Assembly: GCF_003449015.1 (NCBI RefSeq)
Contig: NZ_QRGD01000008.1
Coordinates: forward strand, 124,001 to 188,000
DNA length: 64,000 nt
Reading direction: 5' to 3'
DNA from: Aureibaculum luteum
GTDB lineage: Bacteria > Bacteroidota > Bacteroidia > Flavobacteriales > Flavobacteriaceae
The notes under the pieces were generated by a model that saw only the letters and a list, made by a program, of their open reading frames with translations, was not told the origin of the DNA and searched no databases. The position numbers and the translations under genes are program-made. Positions 26,229 to 35,900 of the stretch are shown here, in pieces (position 1 is the stretch's first letter; each line of letters starts with the position of its first letter).

Positions 26229-27578
26229 TTACATTTTCATCATTTCTTCTTCATTCATTTCCATATTCATATTTCCGTCTTTATCAGTATGAGATTTCAT
26301 AAAAAGGAATTGAAAAAGGAAAATAAGAACGATCCCTATACCTGCTACTATTAGTACAAAAGGATCGTTTAAATATTTTAAATAAATGAATGCGGTCAAA
26401 ATAACTACATCCATTAGAATGGCAATAATTGGAATAACTTGATTAAATTTTACTTCTTTTTTTAGGTGTCTAAAAAGTCCCCAATGAATAGCTATATCCA
26501 TTATTAAGTAAAAAATAGCACCAATTGAAGCTATTCGAGTTAAGTCGAACAAAATAGTTAAGAGAATTGCCAAAGAAACGGTAAAAATTAAAGCAGGATT
26601 TTTAAGACTTCTTATTCTATTCAGACCAGGAACTTGTTTCATTTTACTTAACATTCCTAACATTCTTGAGGCAGAATACACGCTGGCAATTACACCGGAA
26701 ACAGTTGCTATGATAGCAAGAAAAATAGTCAGTACAGAACCCCATTCGCCAAATATTGGTTTTGCAGCTGCTGCCAAAGCATAATCTTTTGCAATAATAA
26801 TTTCTTCAACACTTAAAGCACCTGCGACAGATAATGCCAAAACGACATAGATAATTGTGCAAATAACAATTGAAATAATAATAGAACGTCCAACATTTTT
26901 GTGTGGGTTTTTAATATCTCCTCCTTGATTAGTAATGGTTGTAAATCCTTTAAAAGCAAGAATAGATAAAGCTAATGCAGCTATAAACCCAAAACCTTGA
27001 GGTAAGGATTGGCTATTGGAAGTGAAATAATTACCCGTAATAGTAGGTAAACCCGAAACAACCAAACCCGTAATAGCCAACAACGCAATACCCGCGACTT
27101 TAATAATTGCAGTAAAGGTGGCAGTTGCTTCGATAATCTTATTACCTGAAATATTTACAATATATGCAATTCCAATAAGGACCACCCCTAAAACAGAGGC
27201 GTAACCCGCATATTCTTGTGGAAATAGACGTAAAGCATATGCCCCAAAAGTCCCAGCCACTAAACTCTCCGCAACAACCATTGACACATACATTAGCAAA
27301 GAAAAAGAACCCGCAGCAGTACCTGGCCCATATGCTTTGGTTAAAAATTTCGCTACACCTCCAGAAGAAGGATAAGCGTTTGAAAATTTAACATACGAAT
27401 AAGAACTAAATCCTACCACCACAGCTCCTACAATAAAGGCAATTGGAAATAAATCTCCAACCAATTCGGCTATTTGCCCCATTAACACAAATATACCAGC
27501 ACCTATCATCACGCCTGTGCCTAATGATATAGAACCTAATAATGAGAGTTTTTGAGTATTTAATTTTAAACGGTTCAT
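26229..27578 (-). CDS. APC-family permease
   Basis: A 449-residue inner-membrane transporter of the amino acid-polyamine-organocation superfamily with about 12 membrane segments. The first helix contains the family's G-x-G-x-M-I-G-A-G-I-F-V motif (S-L-G-T-G-V-M-I-G-A-G-I-F). It ends in a Met/Glu-rich cytoplasmic tail (M-N-M-E-M-N-E-E-E-M-M-K-M), which might bind metal, although this is only a compositional remark. It lies 14 bases upstream of the copper ATPase on the same strand, after a long hairpin. The substrate is unknown. An amino acid or other organic cation is expected from the family. Confidence 0.85.
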   Translation of the reverse strand: MNRLKLNTQKLSLLGSISLGTGVMIGAGIFVLMGQIAELVGDLFPIAFIVGAVVVGFSSYSYVKFSNAYPSSGGVAKFLTKAYGPGTAAGSFSLLMYVSMVVAESLVAGTFGAYALRLFPQEYAGYASVLGVVLIGIAYIVNISGNKIIEATATFTAIIKVAGIALLAITGLVVSGLPTITGNYFTSNSQSLPQGFGFIAALALSILAFKGFTTITNQGGDIKNPHKNVGRSIIISIVICTIIYVVLALSVAGALSVEEIIIAKDYALAAAAKPIFGEWGSVLTIFLAIIATVSGVIASVYSASRMLGMLSKMKQVPGLNRIRSLKNPALIFTVSLAILLTILFDLTRIASIGAIFYLIMDIAIHWGLFRHLKKEVKFNQVIPIIAILMDVVILTAFIYLKYLNDPFVLIVAGIGIVLIFLFQFLFMKSHTDKDGNMNMEMNEEEMMKM

Positions 27579-27650
27579 TTGTTAAATCTTTATTTATTTC
27601 AATTTTTTTCGCATTGTTTTGCAACAATCTTTCATCTTGGTCTTTTTAGT

Positions 27651-27717
27651 GCCTGACTTGGGAAGGGGTTTAACTAATTAGCAATGAAAAAAATCCATTC
27701 CCTTCCCACATCAGGGC
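27651..27717. repeat. Long hairpin between haem-binding protein and permease genes
   Basis: The arms 27651-27667 and 27700-27717 pair over about 17 bp with two mismatches and one bulge around a 32-base loop. It begins directly at the stop codon of the haem-binding gene. It could be a terminator or attenuator inside the island, or a MITE-like element. Confidence 0.55.
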
Positions 27718-28173
27718 TTATTGTAAACTGTCTTTAATTTGCTCCATATAATCAATTACCAATGTTTTTTCAGATTCAGATAAACTAGCATTCTGATGTA
27801 CCAAAGTATATGACCAAAGTGGCATTTCATCATCTTTAATTTGATTGATGATTGATTTTAACTTGCTGTTTTTCCTCCGGTTGGAATAGTTTTCCCATTC
27901 ATTGAAATTCAATTCGTCCTTTCCGTCAGTTATATGGTGTTCTAGAAACCATGTTACTGGCTGAATTTTATTGTACCAAGGATAGTTCGTGTTATTACTG
28001 TGGCAATCATAGCAGGATGTTTGCAATAGTGTACTGATATTTTTTGGAGAATTATTTACCAACAAAAAATCGGTTTTTGGCACAATCTCACTTTGGTTTC
28101 GTTTTGTGGGCACAAACTGTATGCCCACAAAAGCCACCAATAAAACCAATGCTATGAGTTTCACAATTCTCAT
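27718..28173 (-). CDS. Haem-binding domain protein (c-type cytochrome-like)
   Basis: A 151-residue protein with one N-terminal membrane/signal segment (LIALVLLVAFVGIQFV). The motif S-C-Y-D-C-H-S-N-N-T-N-Y-P-W-Y (about residues 53-67) is a C-x2-C-H haem c attachment site. Its context, with P-V-T-W-F-L-E-H-H and the later E-M-P-L-W-S-Y, fits the Haem_bd family. It probably carries electrons or senses redox state in the periplasm. Its start directly follows the DUF3347 stop, so it belongs to the copper island operon. Confidence 0.85.
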   Translation of the reverse strand: MRIVKLIALVLLVAFVGIQFVPTKRNQSEIVPKTDFLLVNNSPKNISTLLQTSCYDCHSNNTNYPWYNKIQPVTWFLEHHITDGKDELNFNEWENYSNRRKNSKLKSIINQIKDDEMPLWSYTLVHQNASLSESEKTLVIDYMEQIKDSLQ

Positions 28174-28836
28174 TTAGTTTATCTCTTTTTGTACTTTTCC
28201 ACAGGTTAACATTTTACTACCGTAATAAGGATTTTTAATGTCTTCGTTCATACTTAACCAAGCACTCCCTTTATCGTACATAGGGCAAAATTGTTGATAT
28301 AAAGTATTGTCCGTTCCTGTGATTGCGACCATATCTATAATATCCTTACTCAATGTCTTAAAATGTTCACGTTGGTGGTCCATTTCACTCTGACCAATAT
28401 GCTCCGCATGTTCTATGGCATCAGCAATGATGTCCTTAAGTTCTTTTTGCTCTTCAGCAGTATAGCTACTCACATCAAATCCTTTTAAGGTGCTTTCTAA
28501 CTTTTTACCAGCTTTTGCAGCTTCATCTTTCTCAGTGGCAACTAAAGCATCCTTTAGTACCATATAATCCGCCAAGACTTGTTTGGCATCTGAATTCTGT
28601 GCATTTGAATCCATCTTATCATTGGATGCACTCATATTGTCGTGATCCATACTTTCATCGTGATTCATTTCAGAATGCATGGTATCCTTAGATTCTTCCT
28701 TTTTGCCGTCTTTACAAGACATTGCTGTTAGGCTTACAAAAGCCATTACCATAATTGTTGTTGTTAATTTTACTTTTTTACTCACAACTTTTTTATTGTT
28801 GTTTTTGTGTTCGTGATTTTTCTTTGAAAAGTTCAT
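28174..28836 (-). CDS. DUF3347 domain lipoprotein, putative periplasmic copper binder
   Basis: A 220-residue exported protein. After a basic N-terminus comes a hydrophobic stretch ending in L-T-A-M-S-C, a lipobox-like cysteine. A Met/His/Asp-rich linker ([14 protein letters not shown], about residues 53-66) looks metal-binding. The DUF3347 domain follows with Q-F-C-P-M and T-C-G-K-V near the C-terminus, matching the C-terminal domain of the island's CusB. I infer a copper chaperone or scavenger. I start it at 28836, giving M-N-F-S-K-K-N. A start 36 bases upstream is also open. It abuts the haem-binding gene. Confidence 0.82.
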   Translation of the reverse strand: MNFSKKNHEHKNNNKKVVSKKVKLTTTIMVMAFVSLTAMSCKDGKKEESKDTMHSEMNHDESMDHDNMSASNDKMDSNAQNSDAKQVLADYMVLKDALVATEKDEAAKAGKKLESTLKGFDVSSYTAEEQKELKDIIADAIEHAEHIGQSEMDHQREHFKTLSKDIIDMVAITGTDNTLYQQFCPMYDKGSAWLSMNEDIKNPYYGSKMLTCGKVQKEIN

Positions 28837-28890
28837 TTCATTTTGTTTTAAGTTTATACTTATATTTTGCATGTATCCTTTAAAAAAGCC

Positions 28891-29277
28891 TTATAATTTT
28901 TCAATTACCTTTTCCAGCATTGAAGTTATTTCATTGGCTATATCATTCAATTTTTCATTTTCCACAGCCTGCATTGATGCCATTGGGTTTACCGCAGCTA
29001 CCTCAATAACTCCTTCTTCAATTTCTTGTACTATAACATTGCAGGGTAACATGGTTCCAATTTTATCCTCTGCTTCCAACGCCTTATAGGCAAAGGGTGG
29101 ATTACAGGCACCAAGAATTTTATACTTCTTGAAATCAACATCAAGTTTTTTCTTGAGGGTTTCTTTTATATCTATTTCCGTGAGAATGCCAAAACCTTCT
29201 TCCTTCAAGGCTACTGTGACTTTTTCAATCACCTCTTCAAATGTTCCACTGACTGTTTTATTAAAATAATAGTTCAT
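28891..29277 (-). CDS. DUF302 family protein
   Basis: A 128-residue protein of the DUF302 family, recognised from F-E-E-V-I-E-K-V-T-V-A-L-K-E-E-G-F-G-I-L-T-E-I-D and the later L-G-A-C-N-P-P-F-A-Y-K-A-L and L-L-P-C-N-V-style segment (M-L-P-C-N-V-I-V). The family is small and soluble, has no established activity, and is often found near metal or redox genes. No signal peptide is evident. It lies between the multicopper oxidase and the DUF3347 lipoprotein in the island. Confidence 0.88.
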   Translation of the reverse strand: MNYYFNKTVSGTFEEVIEKVTVALKEEGFGILTEIDIKETLKKKLDVDFKKYKILGACNPPFAYKALEAEDKIGTMLPCNVIVQEIEEGVIEVAAVNPMASMQAVENEKLNDIANEITSMLEKVIEKL

Positions 29278-29314
29278 TGTTTTTTAATTTTAATTAATAC
29301 TCGTTTTTAATTTA

Positions 29315-31612
29315 TTAAAATCTTACTGATAGTCCACCACCTGCACCAAAACGGTTATCGTAGCTTGCCATCAATGAAAAGTTTCGTGATAAAAAATATT
29401 CGACACCTGCGTTCCAAACAACTTCGTTTGCAAAATTGTCCCCTATAGGAAGGTCGTCCACCCATCCAAAATCTGCTTGGTACTCATAATTGCCGAAAAT
29501 GGCGGTTCTCGGGAAAATGAGTATTTCACGGCTCAAACTAATCTGTGGCCTCAATTTATTATCGATACGCACATCGAGATTAAAGAGATAAGGCGTTAAA
29601 TATCGAATTCCTACAATTGCTGTGGTTGAAAGTTCATCCAGACTATCTTCCATTTCATTTTCAATATTAACACCGCCAAACACACTTAAATAATCGTGTA
29701 GATAACGTTCGTAGGTAACCTCTGCTTCCAAATTTTCATTCCATCCATATTCTGCAATCACATTAAATTGGTTTCGGATGTTTGAGGTTGTAAAATTAAA
29801 TTCAGTCATATGCGATGCCACATCCACCATGGTCCACGTATAATATTTATCGGCTTCGGTAAGCAATCCACTAATGGGATAACCGTTCAAACGGTCGTCT
29901 CTTGGCGTGTTATAACTGATAACCCTTGCCATCCCACTCATCATATGGTACAGAATGTGGCAATGAAAAAACCAATCTCCATACTCGTTGCCATAAAATT
30001 CTATTGTAACTTCTCCCATCGGTGGCACATTAACGGTATGCTTCAAAGGCGAATATTCTCCGTTCTTGTTGATGACCCTAAAAAAGTGTCCGTGCAAGTG
30101 CATTGGATGGTGCATCATCGTGAGGTTGTTTAAAGTTATTCGTGTAACCTCCTTATGGTTTATTTTAATATGGTCGGTTTCCGAAAGCGGCACACCGTTC
30201 ATACTCCAAATGTAGCGATTCATATTTCCGGTAAGATTCAATAGTATTTCTTTAACAGGAACCTCTTTGTCATAGGTTGTTTTTTCTGGAGACTTCAAAT
30301 AATCATAATTATATTCTGAAAACATATCCATTCCTTTGTTACTCGAATGTTGCATTTTCATATTATCATCCGCCATTTCTGAATCTTTGGGCATATCCAT
30401 TTTCTTCTTGTCGTCTTTCAATTTTATTTCGACTGTTTTATCCATATTCATTCCATCCATTTGCATCCCATATTCTTTTTTCATTTCAAAGCGTTCATCT
30501 TTTTTGGGTTGGAATTTAAAAGCGTGTGCTCCCATTTTCATATCCATTTTTGCCATTTGCTGCATCATTTTTATTTTATCGGGTTTCTCAACTACTTCCG
30601 CAGGAAGCACTTTTCCGTTTCCAATAAATGCAGTAGCAGTACCTGAACCATCTTGTGCCATTGCCCTAAACTCAATCTTTCCGTTTTGTGTAACGGTTAT
30701 AATAAAATCATAAGTTTCCGCAACAGCTATGAACGTTTTGTTCTTTTGTATTGGTTCAACATTAAGACCATCGGCAGAAACTAAAGTAGGCGTGTCTCCC
30801 CCAAAAGTCATCCAAAATTGGGTAGATGACGAGCCGTTTATAATTCGAAATCTCACTTTTTCTCCCACTTTAAAATCCGGATATTCGGGCTGTTGTTTCC
30901 CATTGACCAAAAAGGCTGGGTAATAAATATCCGCCATGTCAGCTCCTTCCATCCGTTGCCTCCAAAAATCGAGCTGTGCACCAATCGCACCTCGGGCAAT
31001 AACTTGGTTTAACGGCGTAGATGTTCCTTTTTTCATTCCGTACCACTCGTTGTCACGTTTTAGGTTTCGCAGTACATTTATTGGTTTTTCATTTGTCCAG
31101 TCTGAAAGCATCAATACCAAATCTTTATCATAATCCAAGGTTTTTTCTTTTGGGTTTATAACAAGAGAACCAAAAACACCGCTCTGTTCCTGCAACATGG
31201 TATGGGAATGATACCAATAGGTGCCTGCCTGTGTTATGGGAAACTCATATTTAAAAGTTTCACCTGGGCGAATGGGTGGTGTGGTCAAATAGGGAACACC
31301 ATCATAAAAATTAGGAATAATAATACCATGCCAATGGACGGATGTTTCCACATTCATTTCATTTATCACATAAATAACGGCATATTCGCCTTCGATAAAT
31401 TCCAAGGTTGGGCCAGGTATTGATCCGTTTACGGTCATTCCTTTTACCTCTTTTCCTGCTTTATTTACCATTTCTTCCTTGATGGTCAAGGTGTACTCGT
31501 GAACAGGCAGATTTTCATTGTTCCCTTCACGCGACTGTTCAAAAAGGTTTTGACCAAAAACCGTTTGGCATCCCAATAAAATAAGTAGAGATGTATATAT
31601 TAAATTCTTCAT
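29315..31612 (-). CDS. Multicopper oxidase fused to a CopB-like beta-barrel
   Basis: A 765-residue exported protein (signal peptide ending G-C-Q-T-V-F-G-Q). Copper-site motifs are complete: H-W-H-G-I and W-Y-H-S-H in the first cupredoxin domain, and H-P-M-H-L-H-G-H plus F-H-C-H-I-L-Y-H-M-M-S-G-M in the last. Family members oxidise Cu(I) in the periplasm. A Met-rich loop (about residues 350-430) resembles the CopA/CueO methionine region. After residue about 570 a CopB-like segment of some 190 residues follows and ends in S-V-R-F, as in outer-membrane barrels. CopA and CopB are usually separate, so this is a fusion. It lies 38 bases upstream of the DUF302 gene. Confidence 0.88.
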   Translation of the reverse strand: MKNLIYTSLLILLGCQTVFGQNLFEQSREGNNENLPVHEYTLTIKEEMVNKAGKEVKGMTVNGSIPGPTLEFIEGEYAVIYVINEMNVETSVHWHGIIIPNFYDGVPYLTTPPIRPGETFKYEFPITQAGTYWYHSHTMLQEQSGVFGSLVINPKEKTLDYDKDLVLMLSDWTNEKPINVLRNLKRDNEWYGMKKGTSTPLNQVIARGAIGAQLDFWRQRMEGADMADIYYPAFLVNGKQQPEYPDFKVGEKVRFRIINGSSSTQFWMTFGGDTPTLVSADGLNVEPIQKNKTFIAVAETYDFIITVTQNGKIEFRAMAQDGSGTATAFIGNGKVLPAEVVEKPDKIKMMQQMAKMDMKMGAHAFKFQPKKDERFEMKKEYGMQMDGMNMDKTVEIKLKDDKKKMDMPKDSEMADDNMKMQHSSNKGMDMFSEYNYDYLKSPEKTTYDKEVPVKEILLNLTGNMNRYIWSMNGVPLSETDHIKINHKEVTRITLNNLTMMHHPMHLHGHFFRVINKNGEYSPLKHTVNVPPMGEVTIEFYGNEYGDWFFHCHILYHMMSGMARVISYNTPRDDRLNGYPISGLLTEADKYYTWTMVDVASHMTEFNFTTSNIRNQFNVIAEYGWNENLEAEVTYERYLHDYLSVFGGVNIENEMEDSLDELSTTAIVGIRYLTPYLFNLDVRIDNKLRPQISLSREILIFPRTAIFGNYEYQADFGWVDDLPIGDNFANEVVWNAGVEYFLSRNFSLMASYDNRFGAGGGLSVRF

Positions 31613-31679
31613 TGTTTATGTTTTTTATTTACAGAGTTAAACCAAATATTTCATGAATATTACCTCGTTTAAAAAAGTT

Positions 31680-32915
31680 TTAGCTCGTTAAATAATTAAT
31701 AATAGTATTTTGCAAATAGTAAGCTTTTACAGATTCTATTTGATTAATTTGAAACTTCAACTGCAATTCATGAATGTCCAAAACATCATTAAAATCAATA
31801 GTTCCAGTTTCATAACTTTTAATTAAAATTTCTTCGGCATCATTAGCTTGTTTTAAGTTTTTAGTTTGGGTGTTGTAACTGATCGTTGCAGAAATCCTAT
31901 CGTTCACCGCTTTATCCAAAATAGTTTCCAAATTATTCAATCGCTCTTGTTTCTGTGCGGTAATTTCCTGCTGTTGCAACTCATTTTGTTTGGTCTGAGA
32001 TTTATATTTTTTATTGAAAATCGGAATTGATACTGAGACCATTGGCATTACAATATCTTTTCCATTATCACTAAAATTCATATCAGGTCGTTTATCAACG
32101 CTGATATAATCCAATCCAAAGCCAATCATCGGACTACTTTCTTTTTGATTTAACAACTCGGACTGTTCAACAGATTGATAGAGTTTGTCATATTTAATCA
32201 ACTCTGGATGCAGGGCTAAATTTTCTGAATTGATGAGGTTAATCTCAGAGGGAATCAATAATTCATTAATCATATTTACAGCAATATCTTTATCCCGATT
32301 TAACAGTTTATTAAAATTAGTTTGTTCTGCTAAATATTGTTGATGCAATACATCTAATAATTGCTGCATTTCATTTTGACGCATTTGTAACCGCAATACA
32401 TCTACAACTGATGCCTTACCAACTTCAACTGAAGTCAATGCCAAAGTTTCATAGGTTTCTAATAATTCAATGTTCTGTACTAACACCTTTTGCTTTGCTT
32501 CATTAGTATATAAATTGTAATAGGATTGCGAAACAGAGGCGAGTAATTTTCTTTTTCCAATTACAATATCCTCATATTTAGCATCGGCCAAAGAGCTTAC
32601 ATAATTTTCCCTTGCCGTAATTGAGCCAAACCAAGGCATCATTTGTTTGGCAGACACTTTGAAACGTTGAGCACCTGTTCTCGTTTCTGGTTCACTTGCA
32701 AAATAACCAACGGAAAATTCAGTATTTGGAATCGCGTTTACTTCATTTATTTTTTCAGAAGCAATGCCATATTGCAATTCGAATTTTTGGATTTCAGGAC
32801 TGTTAACCAATGCTTCTTGAATAAAATCTTCTAATTGCTGTGCATTGACAAATAGACTCATGAAACATGAACTAAGAATCAAGATTCCTTTTATATTCAT
32901 TTGTTTATTTTTCAT
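31680..32915 (-). CDS. cusC: TolC-family outer-membrane efflux protein
   Basis: A 411-residue outer-membrane factor with a signal peptide (ILILSSCFMSLFVNAQ). Long amphipathic helices, for example the region around E-L-Q-Q-Q-E-I-T-A-Q-K-Q-E-R-L-N-N-L, and two halves of similar organisation are typical of TolC. It provides the outer-membrane exit of the copper RND pump. Its start at 32915 overlaps the cusA stop by 11 bases; an alternative ATG at 32900 would remove the overlap. It is shorter than E. coli CusC but within the family's range in this phylum. Confidence 0.88.
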   Translation of the reverse strand: MKNKQMNIKGILILSSCFMSLFVNAQQLEDFIQEALVNSPEIQKFELQYGIASEKINEVNAIPNTEFSVGYFASEPETRTGAQRFKVSAKQMMPWFGSITARENYVSSLADAKYEDIVIGKRKLLASVSQSYYNLYTNEAKQKVLVQNIELLETYETLALTSVEVGKASVVDVLRLQMRQNEMQQLLDVLHQQYLAEQTNFNKLLNRDKDIAVNMINELLIPSEINLINSENLALHPELIKYDKLYQSVEQSELLNQKESSPMIGFGLDYISVDKRPDMNFSDNGKDIVMPMVSVSIPIFNKKYKSQTKQNELQQQEITAQKQERLNNLETILDKAVNDRISATISYNTQTKNLKQANDAEEILIKSYETGTIDFNDVLDIHELQLKFQINQIESVKAYYLQNTIINYLTS

Positions 32916-35900
32916 TTGCTAATCTTTTAAGTTGATATTCCTTTTTCCAGCTATATAAAACAGGAACAATAAAATAAGATGTAATATCGATGATCATCCC
33001 TCCAAAAATTGGAATCGCCATAGGGATCATAATATCACTACCTCTTCCTGTAGATGTTAACACAGGAAGTAATGCTAAGACGGTAGTTACTGTGGTCATT
33101 AAACATGGTCTAATTCGTTTTCCAGCTGCTTCTAATGTTGCCAATCTAATTCCTTTTTTATCTGAAGGTGTTTCCCTATCAAAAGTTTGCGTTAAGTAGG
33201 TTGCCATCACCACACCATCATCTGTTGCAATTCCGAATAAGGCAATAAAACCTACCCAAACAGCAACACTTAAATTAACAGTCTTCATATTAAAAAGGTC
33301 TCTTAAGTTTTCCCCAAAAAGACTAAAATTCAAGAACCAATCTTGACCAAATAACCACATCATAATAAAACCTCCAGCAAACGCTACCGTAATACCAGTA
33401 AAAATCATAAGCGATGTTGAAACAGAACGGAATTGGAAATACAGTATTAAAAAAATAATCATTAGTGCTAAAGGGACCACTACGGATAAGGTTTTTTCAG
33501 CACGCAATTGATTTTCGTACGTTCCTGTAAACTTGTAACTAATTCCTTCTGGAACGACCAATTCACCTGATGCTATCTTTTGTTTAATAAGTGCTTGTGC
33601 ACTTTCAACGACATTTATTTCCGCAAAACCATCCATCTTGTCAAATAATACATAACCAACTAAAAAGGTGTCTTCGCTCTTTATGACTTGTGGACCTTGC
33701 TCATATCTAATGGTTGCCAATTCGCTTAAAGGTACAGGACTACCTTTTTGAACAGGAATATAAATACTTTTTAAATCCTCAGGATTGCTACGTAACTCTC
33801 TTGGATAACGAACGCGAATACCATAACGTTCTCTTCCTTCTACTGTTTGGGTTAAAACAATGCCACCAACAGCTACTTTTAAAATATCTTGTACATCTTG
33901 TATTGAAATACCATAACGTGCAATTTTCTCTCTATCAATGTCTATTAGTAAATACGGTTTCCCTACAATTCTATCAGCAAAAACGGCTTCCTGCTTAACA
34001 CCTTCAGCTTGTTTTAAAATAGTTTCTAATTGAATTCCAAAAGCTTCAATCTGTTTTAAATCTGGCCCTTTTACTTTAATTCCCATGGGTGCACGCATTC
34101 CCGTTTGAAGCATTACCAATCGGGTTTCAATGGGTTGTAATTTAGGTGCGGAAGTAACTCCTGGTAATTTGGTGACGCTCACAATCTCTTTCCATATATC
34201 GTCAGGCGAATTTATTTCTGGTCGCCAGTTTCTGAAAAACTCTCCGTCATCATCAGGAATGAGTTGAGATTTAGAAACATGAGTTGTCACTTCGAGCAAT
34301 TCTGATTTTTCATCAGAATTGTATCGAGAAGTTGGTCTCGATACATCACTCGTACCTCGTGAAACTCGACCTGACAATTCTTTTAACCTTTCACTGCCAT
34401 CCATAGCCAATCGACCATCTTTCAATTTAAAAAATCCTTCATCGTTTACTTTATAGCGTTGACGTTTTCTTTTTTCATTTAATATATATTCAGGTTTATA
34501 CTGAATCATATTTTCATACATAGATAATGGGGCAGGATCTAGAGCAGATTCTGTTCTACCTGCTTTACCAACTACAGTTTCAATTTCAGGAATACTAGCA
34601 ACAGCCATATCCAATTGCTGAAGCACACGTTTATTTTCTTCAACTCCGGCATGTGGCATAGAAGTAGGCATTAAAAGAAAGGAGCCTTCATTTAAGGATG
34701 GCATAAACTCTTTGCCAGTGTTTTTCATGATATAAAAACCGAAAATTACGAGTGAAGTTGGAATGATTAAAAACAATAATCTATTGTGTAATGCCCAATT
34801 TAAAATATGCTTGTAATTTTTTTGAAATAGCAGAAAAGTACCTAACAAACCAAAACATATAATGGCAACAAAAAGGAGGTTTAAAATGATGCTTTTATCA
34901 ACTCCTAAAGGTCTCCAATACTCAGCTAAAAGAAAGACTATTGCTAATACAGAGATTATAATATTAATAAGGTTTGCTTTTTTATCAGTGAGCTTATTGT
35001 TTCCTTTTAAAAACGCAACAATTCCAAAACCAATTAATAAAATACCAATCCAATACCCATAAAATAGCGTTATAATACCCAGAATTATAAGCGAGCTATT
35101 TAAAATATAGCTTGTTGTTTTTCTAAGATTCACTTTTTTAAATATGGAGGCAGCAAATGGTGGAATTAAAAATAGTGCGATTACCAGTGCAGCAATTAGT
35201 GCAAATGTCTTCGTAAAAGCTAATGGTCTGAATAATTTTCCTTCCGCACCAATCATTGTAAACACAGGTATAAAACTAATAATCGTTGTCATTACTGCGG
35301 TTACTATTGCTCCAGAAACTTCTGCTGTAGCATTATAAACGACGGTATTTATGGGTAAACCTTCCGTATCCTCATCCATATGCCTAATGATGTTTTCTGA
35401 AAGTATGACACCAACATCTACCATCGTACCAATGGCAATGGCAATTCCTGACAATGCCACAATATTAGCATCAATACCAAAGAATTTCATGGCTACAAAT
35501 ACCATTAAAATAGCGACGGGCAACAATCCAGATATCAGGATAGATGCACGAAGATTGAAAACCATAATAATTATGACCAAAATGGTAATTAGTATTTCTA
35601 AAGTAAGAGCTTCGTTAAGAGTTCCCAACGTTTCTTGTATAAGTTCCGTTCTGTCATAAAAAGGGACAATAGTTACTTGTGATGTGCTACCATCGGCCAA
35701 TACTTTTGAAGGTAACCCAGCACTCAATTCATTTATTTTTTCCTTTACATTATTGATGACTTCCATCGGATTGGCACCATAACGAGCTACTACAACAGCT
35801 CCAACTACTTCAGCACCTTCTTTATCTAGTATTCCCCTACGGGCTGCAGGGCCTAAAGACACCTTGCCAATGTCTTTAATTTTGATTGCTGTATAATCTT

